DNA of 23,468 bases from positions 491 through 23,958 of the IMG/VR virus record IMGVR_UViG_3300030085_002899. One strand, given 5' to 3'. The notes below the pieces were generated by a model that saw nothing but the letters and a program-made list of their open reading frames with translations, was not told the DNA's origin and made no database searches. The DNA is from a virus. Below, piece by piece: positions 10,801 to 18,200 of this stretch (position 1 is its first letter; every line of letters starts with the position of its first letter). The translations under genes were made by a program, and so were the position numbers.

Positions 10801-13800
10801 TATTCTTGCAGATAGAGATTGGACAGAGTTAAACACTCTTAATATGTATGCTGAATCATTAGATACTGATGTAACAGTTGTTAAGTCTAAAGCTAATGGA
10901 AGTATGTTCTTAAGAGATAATACTCCATCAGAACTCATGTTTGGTCAAGAAGAAAATTTAAGTGAAACTGCATTTGCTTTAAGATTTGGCTACATTAAAG
11001 GTGGCACTACTTTGGAGACTTTAGAAATGACAAAAGCTTCACAGTACGAAAAATTTAAAGGAGATTATGCGCATTATCGTGCAGGATATGCAGAGGTCGA
11101 AGGTAAAAATGGTATAAAACAAAAGTTTCTAAATGATACAAGGTTACAAATGCCTGATGCACCTTTTGAACAAATACCAAATGATTATTACATTAACGCT
11201 AGAAAAGCTATAAATGAATATCAATCAAGTTTAATAAATACACATCCATTAGCTAAAGCAAAATTAATGGAATCGTTATATTATAAGTATGGCGAAATAA
11301 TTGCTCAAACACAAAATCAAAGATGGAGAAATACTGTAGCTCCAGATGGTGAAAGAGTTGGTGAATATTTATTAAATCAAGTAAATCAAGAAAAATACGA
11401 TAAAGATATTTCTTGGGCTGCTATGGTATTAAGTCCTGGTGATTTTGGTCAACATAATCCTACGCTATCAGGTGTTAGAAGGAATTTAGAAGTGTCTAAT
11501 GCTAAAATGCATAGAGACCTTAAAATTATACAAGACGAATTAAATAATGCTTATAACGCTTTGTTTAAAGAAAAGTATGGTATATTAAAAACACCAGCAA
11601 AACTTATAAGTAATTTACCTTTAATAAGAGCTGCGCATCCATTACAAAAAATTTCTGAAAACTTATTTGAAAATTTGCAAACGCAAAAAACTTCACTATA
11701 TAAGAAAAAAGGAAAATGGAAAGCTAAATATACAACTGAGCTAAATAGGACTATATTTAATAAAGATAATAGTTTGAAAGCTGATGCTAAAAAATTCTTA
11801 AGTAAAGCAGAATACAATTACGCAAGAGTTATTAGTACGTATACTCAGTTCTACAATGATTTACTTAAAGTAGAAAAAGGAGCAGACTTCCAAGATAGAA
11901 GTTTTTATAGACCTCTTGTTACTGCAAGTAGATTTGAAGTTTTAAGACACAGAGGTATATATGGTTTATATAAGAAATCTTTATCTAAAGATAATTTATA
12001 TCATAACATTATGATTGAAGCGTATGACCCTTTTAGCACTAAACCTGGTGGTATGGAAATTAGGTCATATGCTGAGTTTAAAGCATTGTATAGTATTTCT
12101 AAAGAAGAAGCTAAAGCATATTCAGACTCTCAAACAGTATACACTGGAGAACTTGATTCTTTTGGTAAACCAATTAGGTCTACTATAAAAGTTGACTTAG
12201 AATTTTTCACACAAAAAAATAGAATACAGGCATTAAAAAAAGCTAAAAGTACTGCTCAGCAACATATGCTTAAAATGCGTGATGCTTTAGGAAATCCAGT
12301 AGTTCCACATGATGAGGTGTCTTCTACTGTATCTGCAGAAAATGAAACATTCAATAGATATACATCTAGGCGTTCTGAGACTGCAGCATATTTTGCTTCT
12401 AATAATTTACATCATGCAATGTTTGAATACCTTAAAACTATGGTATTTCAGTATGGTACAGCATATAGAGGTGACAAGCAAAAAGTGTATAGAATAAACT
12501 TTGAGTTAGCTTCAGATGACTTGTATGGTAAAAAAGCTAAAATTTCAAGCTACGACAAACAAGGAATGAGTGTTAGTATGTTTGAAAATTTAGAAAAACA
12601 AGGAAAGCGTCAAAACTTTGAAGGATTTGAAAGACAAAAATTTATGGTAAATGCTGCTAAAAGTTATTTACAACATAATGGAGGTCAAACAAAATCTATA
12701 AAGTATCTTAATGATGTTGTTTTAGATAGATTTATATTAAGAAAACCAAAAAAATTAATAACCGATAGTGAATATGAAAGAAAAATATTAGACACTCTTA
12801 CTAGATGGACAATGGTTGTTGGTTTAGGTTTTAATATTCCAGCATCTGTAGCCAATGTAGTAATAGGTAAATATAATGCATATAGGTCTCAAGGCTTCCA
12901 AGGTTTTGTCAAAGCACATGCAAGAGTATTTGGTGTAGATAAACTTGGTAAGTTTGATAGAAGAGCTGCAACTAAAGCGCAAAAAATGCTTGAAGAGTTT
13001 GGTATACTAACTTATAGACCACAAGACCAACTTGAAGGTGCTGGCTTCAATACTATAATGGATAATATACTTTTCTATCCAATGGTAACTGCAGAAAAAT
13101 TTATTCAACGTGCTCAGTTTATGGGTGAGCTTTCTGATGAACAATGGAATGCGTATGACTTGGATAAAGACGGTAACTTAATAGTAGTAGACAGACAAAA
13201 TGTTTTAAGTACTGAACAAGTTGCTAGATATGCTAGAAGAGTTCAAAACGTTCAAGGTAGAGGTTATTCAGAAGTTGACCAACGACTTATTCAAACTTAT
13301 GCACTTGGAAGTACAATTTTACAATTCAAAAGATGGTTGCCTACTTATATTGTAGATAGATTTGGTAAAGGTGGATATGAATCTTATATAGATGACTTTG
13401 GTAATGTATATAGAGGTACTACGCCTGCAGTTTTAAAAAATTTAAAATTATATGCTAATCCTTTAAAGTATTCGCAAAATAAAGCAAAGCTAGATAAAGG
13501 TACAAGAGAAGCTATTGAAAGATACCATAGAGGAATATTTGTTCCTTTGTTTTTAGGACTATTTTTACTTGCAGGTTCTGAAGATGATAAAGACATAAAT
13601 GATGAACTGAAAAAATATGGTTTAGATTTAGAAAAAACTGTTGGTGATATGCTTTTAGTAGGTAACGTTCCTCAATTTAAACATACTTTAACAGTACCTG
13701 CATTTGCTACTGCACAAAATTTATTAGGATTAATATACTCATTTTCTATGTATGTTGCTGGCTCGCCAAGTGCTGTATATAGTAGAGATGCTAAATATGG

Positions 13801-13966
13801 TAAAGCAGGCGAAACTAAAGCAAAAAGATATTTAGCTTCATTAATGCCTAAACTACAAATACCAGGAACTGAAATTAGTGCTAGGGAATCTATATTTGGT
13901 AGAGTAGATACAAGAGGAAGAAAAAGAAAACGCACACGTAGAACGAAAAGAAACAGTAGAAGATAA
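1886..13966 (+). CDS. Giant (4026 aa) virion RNA polymerase-like ejection protein with zincin motif
   Basis: One unbroken frame of 4026 codons. Parts in order: Gly/Ala-rich hydrophobic segment (residues 178-195) and a further Gly/Ala stretch (about 230-262) with SEGAIIAGQVYNDALKEG; charged helical region (about 500-720); acidic linker (730-791); zincin motif HENWH (861-865) with Glu975 as possible third ligand; polymerase-like core with FDSSIKGG (Lys1963), GILAKQMIANL (Lys2061) and SRIPHSKPGDG (Arg2229), then SDKDGDGLHV (Asp2268, 2270, 2272); C-terminal region with VQGRGYSEVDQ (about 3789) and QFKRWLP (3813), hydrophobic segments near 3643-3662, 3885-3897 and 3938-3962; basic tail. The Arg-Ile-Pro to Asp spacing is 39 residues, close to the 35 between Arg425 and Asp460 of E. 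coli beta'. The RIP...G-S-D-x-D-x-D pattern also fits what I recall of crAss-like and YonO-type single-chain polymerases. Inference: it is packaged, ejected and transcribes early phage genes. The Phe normally inside DFDGD is Lys here, so activity is unproven. Confidence 0.75.
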   Translation: MSNGVGSPKDDIKKYDVDFLKPKTPPVQIDTTGAEKSDAFGLFGTGYTEAEKQAEQNYIEQLNNKAPIDYDMSLVEKGARSFVAGIGDLINGMGDAVDFISGTPNQDYISGASELSKDIYGVDTTKTISSYFSEAFHTAGKELQSVGDPVAELGDVENITWNDMFDVDFWFTHAARAIPFTLSFFVPGMAGAKAGQLAYKGLSLLNKGKSVGRAMQSIGLVKHMHQGSKFAQGAASFAGGAALGNMSEGAIIAGQVYNDALKEGMTEKQASVAAHDTFIDNMKWMAVDGLQLGFVTGGNRFLKSVLPKGAQNSLSLNFTKAPGIKSVINNMAKVTGIVLTDGMLEQFQETFQDWSSKKNLAEQRGEEFMSYMDFFSSKENLPTRVIAFASSMAVSGAKTAIDVSAERKRLFSLEKGFDEEFLFQDVEQFDLTEKELGKTPTGQVRATSGKSVQELKSLKIRQLDKLLVKKVLEGKGDYYVDLVNHLLEENKITQSQHDSFVNTAKEMESLVESTPTIGLNEQEKARIILATRQKNKNNAIIESQLEALNQEKEKIKSQDLEADVEAQMIAGVEEAIAEVKSGDITLLDEDNNPLLDDNGNEKTARRENTVHEQTIKQVYAEATARRESERADKDVRPRVAQIIEKQNAGQELTDEEQSFIDNKANKPYYEEMVKSDKLQKAQDVAGQDFTIDDETDIENEKYVFKKIEGDKVTTRVVDAQGNFTETIVTDETISEDSTKEAEEESKNSVDNREQENEVDKDVTGKEDSVKDTSSVTGAEDTKQPKVNSEEKISAAKERLGNKLYGGQMEVWADEQMEANPTTAIFFDESLIDDFGKPAIGMALGLTKFINPLTMTQEVFHHENWHIYQNMYQDTAEMQALLEGIVSQPIFEQTKLKYYTEIDIEYKGRKLKFHDLIGSKKSGVITIKEWMLENGIVGDSPTDANTRAYLFDMETIMGSQGYNMLSDNKQTDLKNEALAVAGGLQSTITSPYWTTEAKKPNSKIRTLLTNAWSRIKKGTNEEVANKLLSSHFPAYYNSDYATMLESFQRASRQNENPISWSTYTKSKGMFLKDNSAVEKHRVISADLSIDLAIVQSSIIEQEAQKIADELNEGLSIEEIGKRSAAIFESKKQDLIFEIKKLAKLNNTKNSEAIERRFQKRAKIIDANIKKEIIKNVTSKVVRETSQLDLFQETISEEDLTLSFGNLLNDAFKRGTNTKVTEFLRDFTALYNKNKSKEDAVITKSKVETVIAQYLDGNRNNYDNFEMAVKLAIANVSDSTQSTSSEKIIKEFVSFVNSKLKSPGENLDTSINNIWQYFRSFRHEQVFQFDVTENGEVMISESLPRHTNIQISGAIQKYRETLINENGKIISLAYALERMKDPANRKLGLLSLINTIIPSSTLLKDSNLQFKLEDIDSMKIAGMPALEYFTEERINVLLSNLITIDWGQHIENQNKYYEDNDVVFESEAALIRKDINAILKRTRVGQQYQEKAIIAKNKLESGQILTPEEQTAYERYLSAVKVLRSNYESYKANPREKSFYKTNIFVSKPIENGYPKRMGGTITSILNETGENFIKELLRSVILSKNTRTLMGQVRNPENEAIGTFNKTSYLYNNTENLESLFKKMKLDTEGNYPSRLQYLFGVNPYAYMMFESVYNQTLLNNNNISDRAGSWSPEIGYMSGYYDGRNKKGFKNSRMNPKTIKHIRFMHIVDSIKNKSKQYKHFVGVFGDSQRQYFINNAMIFDAESLEENVNTVRIKSRDKVNMQEQIQILFDELFAAKLVKKSDFKFVEQAYKQNYVNKFFIQDLYFNKSAAMKDAKMLADLPKRMKGISSPLAPMSDVRILPIIVKDDELKTELQKLQIADSESFILPEHQKLLSLQYGELNEVGNNLKSLYYGQNLDNTAFEAHIGRPRVPLYFKTATKILEEQFAEKSKIFRALREVLNETTRRHKGEAVIPVLYFDSSIKGGMSSTELASITHSVEDIIDASNDIYFLNKQKGDNTDSSYEQLVEEGKVKSLKKFIDNQNKWYQFESEPGVIQTGFDGANFGIQTVLDNTNKTGILAKQMIANLNVFNTIENVSSGANKGKSGYEMLEPIKKLLAEILELQYANFFEGANFETKFNDNQDRLKSFVDSELVKELGASFAGNEQAFNDVVASLFKSQVMRLETNGTFSVEMSDIGYNLQVNEEGVSYSEELKSYKLENGKVTYGEVVMPFIARQRGYKVGDKVLVSRIPHSKPGDGIVMTIKEFNSSKAGNTIIIPTEHASLIGSDKDGDGLHVNMKALGDNLSVIDEKKNQFLDAMFDMYTSPEVYSIIMQPVDFTKTIRDAGLNHIETIDTVDSNEFKRVKSDLHINDEFAIQDRFLGNFIGIAASMNRTVNYFASSGLQNDLATEVRVRVKGKSAPLNITLKDKSGRINSINRLTNKTGKNTHWLTYAQYLNFIIDDGKAGDRAKFNITKESASHFSYLLRTGMPIQGVLDLMYHPNYVSYIQNRADGLSKRESIAKTFNTKVSQLPVVVMDMPGQIDLSKSINTKMFMQLIGALDLITSDLQVISDITNLDTKMPKNMIELVSLENRFNDVMNRQTSISRRFDSDPYLKSHKTLLSRYKEKLNETSTVSAQEAEVLIESIKSTIDLNNETASELINNAISFYKISTELKPNFEGKSFHNLYLDLLNSRYNEYSTQLDKMNSDHSNNNLGLDLSEYSILRVHELASKKIVNLKEEGSNKFINALQSNFTKLTRKQGRRSVSHQINRYFIPYETTDNILTKEDLKTYKDAFMELPKELRNFFIGYEYFVNKLGIGTNNTLMPFLPKQVLSEIKRANKKVKDNTQVEVTPGVFERKNTVIQELLALKNNSGQVLNKKGERINLNLISEKASIRHNQAIFALTTNLVELMIGYNPVQFSSVLSDAPLYMYNQFKLHLSEDIITSKFNRADSKSLKGAKGKMRFTNEFYQTLNSKIAYNKKGEPIVSSEYNILADRDWTELNTLNMYAESLDTDVTVVKSKANGSMFLRDNTPSELMFGQEENLSETAFALRFGYIKGGTTLETLEMTKASQYEKFKGDYAHYRAGYAEVEGKNGIKQKFLNDTRLQMPDAPFEQIPNDYYINARKAINEYQSSLINTHPLAKAKLMESLYYKYGEIIAQTQNQRWRNTVAPDGERVGEYLLNQVNQEKYDKDISWAAMVLSPGDFGQHNPTLSGVRRNLEVSNAKMHRDLKIIQDELNNAYNALFKEKYGILKTPAKLISNLPLIRAAHPLQKISENLFENLQTQKTSLYKKKGKWKAKYTTELNRTIFNKDNSLKADAKKFLSKAEYNYARVISTYTQFYNDLLKVEKGADFQDRSFYRPLVTASRFEVLRHRGIYGLYKKSLSKDNLYHNIMIEAYDPFSTKPGGMEIRSYAEFKALYSISKEEAKAYSDSQTVYTGELDSFGKPIRSTIKVDLEFFTQKNRIQALKKAKSTAQQHMLKMRDALGNPVVPHDEVSSTVSAENETFNRYTSRRSETAAYFASNNLHHAMFEYLKTMVFQYGTAYRGDKQKVYRINFELASDDLYGKKAKISSYDKQGMSVSMFENLEKQGKRQNFEGFERQKFMVNAAKSYLQHNGGQTKSIKYLNDVVLDRFILRKPKKLITDSEYERKILDTLTRWTMVVGLGFNIPASVANVVIGKYNAYRSQGFQGFVKAHARVFGVDKLGKFDRRAATKAQKMLEEFGILTYRPQDQLEGAGFNTIMDNILFYPMVTAEKFIQRAQFMGELSDEQWNAYDLDKDGNLIVVDRQNVLSTEQVARYARRVQNVQGRGYSEVDQRLIQTYALGSTILQFKRWLPTYIVDRFGKGGYESYIDDFGNVYRGTTPAVLKNLKLYANPLKYSQNKAKLDKGTREAIERYHRGIFVPLFLGLFLLAGSEDDKDINDELKKYGLDLEKTVGDMLLVGNVPQFKHTLTVPAFATAQNLLGLIYSFSMYVAGSPSAVYSRDAKYGKAGETKAKRYLASLMPKLQIPGTEISARESIFGRVDTRGRKRKRTRRTKRNSRR
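2417..2671 (+). other. N-terminal membrane-like / ejection-signature region of the giant protein
   Basis: Residues 178-262. IPFTLSFFVPGMAGAKAG forms a short hydrophobic, small-residue-rich segment. After a basic amphipathic stretch comes a second Gly/Ala-rich stretch (AQGAASFAGGAALGNMSEGA) leading into IIAGQVYNDALKEGMTEKQA. A Gly/Ala stretch followed by Glu-Ala-Gly-Xaa-Val-Tyr and a short amphipathic helix resembles what I associate with the N-termini of giant virion proteins that cross the host envelope. Membrane insertion is inferred from composition only. Confidence 0.45.
4073..4258 (+). other. Acidic low-complexity linker within the giant protein
   Basis: Residues 730-791 are dominated by Glu, Asp, Ser, Thr and Lys with very few hydrophobic residues (for example EDSTKEAEEESKNSVDN). 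This looks like a disordered spacer between the N-terminal ejection-like part and the zincin region. It lies just before the protease-like site and would be an exposed place for proteolytic cleavage, although I see no defined cleavage motif. Confidence 0.7.
4430..4840 (+). other. Zincin-type metalloprotease-like domain (HENWH) within the giant protein
   Basis: Bases 4466-4480 encode H-E-N-W-H (residues 861-865), an exact HExxH zinc-binding motif, in the context MTQEVFHHENWHIYQ. HExxH with a preceding aliphatic or aromatic helix is typical of zincin metallopeptidases. A possible third ligand is Glu975 in LKNEALAVAGG, about 110 residues downstream, in an Asn-Glu-Ala-x-Ala-x-Ala-Gly-Gly helix that resembles the second conserved helix of phage zincin modules. 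HExxH is short and can occur by chance, so the helical context and the conserved-looking second helix matter. Possible roles are self-processing of the giant protein or attack on a host protein after ejection. Confidence 0.55.
7730..8740 (+). other. RNA polymerase-like core with beta'-type DPBB metal-binding motif
   Basis: Residues about 1950-2285. The catalytic signature is SDKDGDGLHV (Asp2268, Asp2270, Asp2272; bases 8687-8701), preceded by VSRIPHSKPGDGIVMTIKEF and GNTIIIPTEH. This parallels the beta' block in which Arg-x-Pro-Thr precedes the NADFDGD loop that holds the catalytic magnesium. The upstream elements VLYFDSSIKGGM (Lys1963) and GILAKQMIANL (Lys2061) occupy the positions where single-chain polymerases carry their beta-like DPBB lysines; that part is less certain. 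The order, beta-like then beta'-like in one chain, is as in crAss-like virion polymerases and YonO. The main alternative is a calcium loop, discussed under findings. Confidence 0.65.
13532..13963 (+). other. Hydrophobic C-terminal segments and basic tail of the giant protein
   Basis: IFVPLFLGLFLLAG (residues 3884-3897) and PAFATAQNLLGLIYSFSMYV (about 3938-3957) are hydrophobic enough to enter a membrane or pack as buried helices. The last 17 residues are very basic (RGRKRKRTRRTKRNSRR) and contain no acidic residue. Such a tail could bind the packaged DNA or act as a loading signal. Both roles are inferred from composition. Confidence 0.55.
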
Positions 13967-13970
13967 TTTG

Positions 13971-13978
13971 TATATTTG
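13971..13978 (+). promoter_or_regulatory. Candidate Bacteroidota-type -7 box (TATATTTG)
   Basis: The sequence TATATTTG matches the TAnnTTTG -7 element of Bacteroidota promoters. It lies in the 27-base gap between the giant gene and the 191-residue gene, 15 bases before the ATG at 13994, so a transcript starting a few bases downstream would have a very short A-rich leader. No clear TTG/TTTG element is visible 17-23 bases upstream, which weakens the call. A closely similar sequence occurs at 22241-22248. Confidence 0.4.
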
Positions 13979-13993
13979 TTTAAATAAAAAAAA

Positions 13994-14569
13994 ATGGCAT
14001 CAACAGTAACAACAGACATAGCGTCTGAATTAAATATTACCGCAAGAAGAAACGATAGTTTCATGTTTGAGCTAGAAGTAGATAGCCCAGGAGACTCATC
14101 TACAAACAATAGCCTACCTATGGTTGTGTTAATGACAGGCTCTAGTGCTAACGATAATGTATATCAGGGTAAGATGTCTATTGTAGACGCTTCAACTGGT
14201 GATGTAAAATTGAATTTATATTCTGCTAGATGGACACCGACTGATTCGGAAGTAACTAATGATACTCCAACTAGTAATATACCAACAGCAACAACAGCAG
14301 GTAATTATTATGGTGCTGCAGCTTCTGTTAATGATGCTGGGGGTAATGCTGTAAAAGTAGGAGGCGCTATAGACTTTAGTAATATGGTTGGAACTACATC
14401 TACTAATAGAGTAAAAATTAATGCACCATATACATATATGTCGTTCCCTCCAGGGGTTTACAAATATGATTTACAGATAAGAAAGAAAACTACGACTACA
14501 GCAATAGTAGAGTATAATACTTGGTTGTATGGTACTTTTACGTTAGTAGCTGATGTAACTCAATTATAA
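13994..14569 (+). CDS. BppU-N-like baseplate/fibre docking protein, 191 aa (copy 1)
   Basis: The N-terminus contains the block ITARRNDSF (residues 15-23), which recurs almost unchanged as ITARKNDSF at the same place in the 142-residue protein encoded at 22359. The C-termini also align: PGVYKYDLQIRKKTTTT...WLYGTFTLV here against SGSYPYTLVINTSTETTT...LHGKFKVID there. The layout, with an early Arg-x-x-Asp-x-Phe beta strand followed by a compact beta-sandwich, resembles the N-terminal domain of phage baseplate upper protein BppU and related fibre-attachment domains. That family link is from memory and tentative. This copy is longer because of an inserted Thr/Asn/Gly-rich middle (about residues 50-125). 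The start follows a run of A residues with no Shine-Dalgarno sequence. The stop overlaps the next ATG (TAATG). It is likely a virion surface protein. Confidence 0.5.
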   Translation: MASTVTTDIASELNITARRNDSFMFELEVDSPGDSSTNNSLPMVVLMTGSSANDNVYQGKMSIVDASTGDVKLNLYSARWTPTDSEVTNDTPTSNIPTATTAGNYYGAAASVNDAGGNAVKVGGAIDFSNMVGTTSTNRVKINAPYTYMSFPPGVYKYDLQIRKKTTTTAIVEYNTWLYGTFTLVADVTQL

Positions 14570-15255
14570 TGCATACAGCAAAAATAGGAATAGCTTCAGC
14601 AGCATCTAAGTTAGTTTTAACAGCGACACCATCGTCGACTGTAACAACTACTGCTTCAGGAACTTCTAGTTTTGTTTTTACACCTAGCCCTATAAATGAA
14701 GCTTTAATTGACACAACAACAGCAAGCTTTTCTACTGTTACTAATCCTACTGCATCTACTCCTATTGGTGGTATTGTATACCAACAACCAGTAGTTATAG
14801 AAGTTGGAACACAAACAAATTCTTTGATACCGCAGTTATTAAATGCTTATCAATATAAGTTTGAAAACTTTACATTAGATTCACCAAGTGATTTTGCATT
14901 AGGTGATGTGGTTTATTTTAATCATACAGGATTAGGAAATTATGCCTGCACATTAGAAAAAGCTAAAGTAAATGACTTAGCAAAAGGAGCTTACAATAAT
15001 TTGTTTGTCTTTATTTCTTATACAGAAAACATATTAAAAGTAATGCATAAAGGGTATTTAGCAATACCTAACTCTGCAATAAGTAGTTGGCAAACAGGGC
15101 GAACTATATATTTAGATAGCTCTAATAAACTCAGTATAACACCTACATTAGATTCAGGCAGCTGGGTTCGTAGTATAGGTTTTTGTATACCTAACACAGA
15201 AAATAAAAAAATTATTTGGTTTGAACCAGATACAACATATTTAAAAATAAGATAA
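14569..15255 (+). CDS. Putative structural (tail/fibre-associated) protein, 228 aa
   Basis: I cannot name the family. Residues 1-60 are Ser/Thr/Ala-rich and low in complexity. Residues about 60-228 appear beta-rich, with short Gly turns and a C-terminal block including GYLAIPN, SSWQTGRTIYLDSS and VRSIGFCIPN, ending WFEPDTTYLKIR. The pattern of a Gly-x-leu-x-Ile-Pro strand, a Trp-x-x-Gly turn and a closing Phe-x-Pro strand is one I associate with small phage virion proteins, such as decoration or fibre-associated beta-barrels. The ATG overlaps the preceding stop by one base (TAATG), implying coupled translation with the 191-residue protein, and the next gene starts one base after its stop. There is no signal peptide or membrane segment. 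Confidence 0.4.
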   Translation: MHTAKIGIASAASKLVLTATPSSTVTTTASGTSSFVFTPSPINEALIDTTTASFSTVTNPTASTPIGGIVYQQPVVIEVGTQTNSLIPQLLNAYQYKFENFTLDSPSDFALGDVVYFNHTGLGNYACTLEKAKVNDLAKGAYNNLFVFISYTENILKVMHKGYLAIPNSAISSWQTGRTIYLDSSNKLSITPTLDSGSWVRSIGFCIPNTENKKIIWFEPDTTYLKIR

Positions 15256-15256
15256 T

Positions 15257-18200
15257 ATGCCTAAGTATTTCCCACTTACCTACTCAAATACAACATCAGT
15301 TTACGGTGGTACAACTGTAGATACAAGTTTTAAAAATCCGCTATATGCTATACATACAGCGAACAACCAAACTTTATATTCAAGCGCAGATGGTACGTTT
15401 GATACATATACTTTTTTTACAGCTGCAGGAACAAGTAGTGACGAAGATTCACCTCAAAGAGCTTATACAGTAGTATTTATTAAAAATACAGGTGCACATG
15501 AGTCTGTTCTTAGACCTGAAAGTATAGAGTTAAATACTGCTGCTATAGATGCAGGTTTTTCTTTAGTATCATCTATAAATGATTTAGCAGCAAATATAGA
15601 TTTTGATGCAGGGTCTGCTGCAAAAGGTTTTTTATCTCCAGCTGAATTTAACACTTATCTACAAACTACACATAGTGTAGCTGCAAATTTCGATTTAGGA
15701 AATTCTTTAGTTATCGAAGGTACGGATAGTGTTGAAAAACTTCAACCTACTCCGATACTATACTTACAAGTAACTGAAGAGGCAAATCAAGATGTGGATT
15801 CAAATGATTTTGGTGCTACAAGCATTGACAGATTTATACCTATATACAAAGCTACTGCAGATACAAGTGGATTACTTTCAGGTAGTTCAGGGTCACCAAA
15901 AGGAATATCAGCAAATAATTTAGGTGGTAGTGTTGTTTACCCTGAATATGCTGCTTTTTTATTAAAATGGCAACCAACTAATGAACAAGTAGTAGCTGCT
16001 GAAACGCAGGCTAAATTAACAATTTCATTTTTTGGTTTTGAAAGTAATGTAGTTTTTAATTTATTAGGTAAATCTTATAGAACTGGTGAATTAGAGTTCA
16101 GACAAGGTTATGGTATAACAACAGATTCTGTTTTTCAAGAAAACTCTTCTGTAACCCAACCAAAAAGTACTACTTTAAATGTAGTAAATGCTGCTGAAGC
16201 TAATATAACAGAATCTAACTCTAACTTAGTAAGTGAAGCAATACCAACATTAGAAAGCGCTTTTTTTGCAGGTCATATTCCTTTTGGATTAGATATTGAC
16301 TCTTCTCTTGCATTACCTACGAACCATACAACTCCTAATAGTTATTGGCTAAAAGGAAGTGATACTACTGCTAACGAAGGTGGTGTTCGAGTATTAAAAC
16401 CTTCTACTACAGGCCCTTTTGATGTTCATGCACCTGGATTTACTAGTAATGCAGATTACCAAGCTGGAACTACAGGTAGTTCTGTTTTTTCATACGATAT
16501 TGGCGTAGATTCAGTTATTGGTGGTGCTGGCGATGGTACATTTAATAACGACACAACTGTTACTTCGCATAGATTACAAGATAAACAAAGTATAATTTAT
16601 AAAATAAATAGAGAGAGTGGTAATACTCAAAACCATTACTATACTGCTAATGAACTTATAAAAATTTTACGACCAGATAGTTCCGATTTATCTGGTAGTG
16701 ATAAAAATTTTAGACCTGCAGTTCATTCTTTACCTTTGGTATATAATAAATTTTATCTTGATGGTAACAGTGAGGAAGAAACTCAATATCGTAAATTACA
16801 AATAGTCCAAGGTATATATAGACCTATATGTACAAATCTTAGGACTGCACTTAAATATAGTGAAGAATCTATTAGTTCTTTATTTTTGTCTGAAATTGCA
16901 GGTCAATCATATACAGATTGGTCAGCAAATTATGATTCTACTCAATTAATCTCTCATTTAGGAGAAAAATCAAGGGTTGACACTTACCATATACATCGAC
17001 ATATTCAAGGAAATGACACAAATGGAGTTGTTTTACCAAACGCTAGCTACTCAACAGTACCAAAAGAATTAGAGTTTGATGTTGACCCAGAAGGTGAAGG
17101 TACTGCCGTTAGTAATAATGATGGTAGCCATACTGTATATAAGCATGCTCATATATATGACTATTTTATTCTTCCAAATTTAGAATGTGACGGCACTGGT
17201 AGTGTAACAAAAGATGATTTATTTTTACAATTTAATGCTTTTAGTAATGACAATTTTTATGGTAATTTTTTCGATTTAATAAACCAAGGCACTTTACAAG
17301 CAACTAATTCTGATGGTGTAGTACAAGATTATACACCGATTACTTTAGTTTCATTTGGTTCTAGTGCTAATGTCAACGGAATAAATTCATTTTCTATGAC
17401 AGGAGCTACAGGTGCTGTAAGTGGAAATGACATAACTAGTATATCTACAGTTTTTACTAAAGATGTGAATACTGATGAAAGTTGGGTAGATGCTTCAGCA
17501 AATGCAGGGTTTGGAGCAAATGCTGAAACAAAAAGTATTAACATGAAAATAAAATACCAACCAGCACAAAAGTTAAACACAACTATAACTGGATACGATG
17601 GTGTTACTAATCCACCTGAGTCTGGCGCAGGTCAGTTTTCTGACAAGCTAGGAAGAATATACGAGCCAGTTATACTTAGTATTACTAATAAAATAACTAA
17701 AGCTTTTAGAGATGTCGGTGAAGCACTAGGTCCACCATTTTATGAATACGTATTAAGGTATAAATTACACGGACACTGTTTTCCTAGAACTCACAGCTTA
17801 AATGGTAGTACTTTTGCGCCTTTAGAATTACAAAGTCATAATAACTTAACAGCATGGACAGATTTTACTAAATATATAACGCCATACGCAGGTACAGATA
17901 TATTTGGTACTCACGACACATCTTCAGCTAATGTTGCTTTAGTAAATGCTAATATTTCAGCAGCTATACAAAGCACAACTTCTACAAATGATGCAGCTAC
18001 AAGTGGTAACGCAGCAGGTTCAACTAATTTATTACACTCATATGCTTCTGTAGACCCAACTAAAGACAAATATTTTAGAAAATATCCTTTTAATGGTAAT
18101 TATTCATATAAATATGAAAATTACTTTAGCTTTATGCAAGCAACACAGCAAACTACTGCTAACTCTAAGTGTGGTATTTTGCCAGGACCTTTAAAGGTTG

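Noticed and set aside
13967-13993. Transcription terminator after the giant gene
   Set aside because: The 27-base gap has no inverted repeat or hairpin followed by T residues.
13986-13994. Run of nine A residues as a slippage or frameshift site
   Set aside because: It lies in the gap and ends at the ATG, so slippage would not join two useful frames. It is better read as an A-rich initiation region.
13672-14109. 145-codon reverse-strand ORF across the end of the giant gene and the start of the 191-residue gene
   Set aside because: It lies opposite two well-supported genes in AT-rich DNA, has no homology signs and no promoter. The same applies to the other minus-strand frames in the window.
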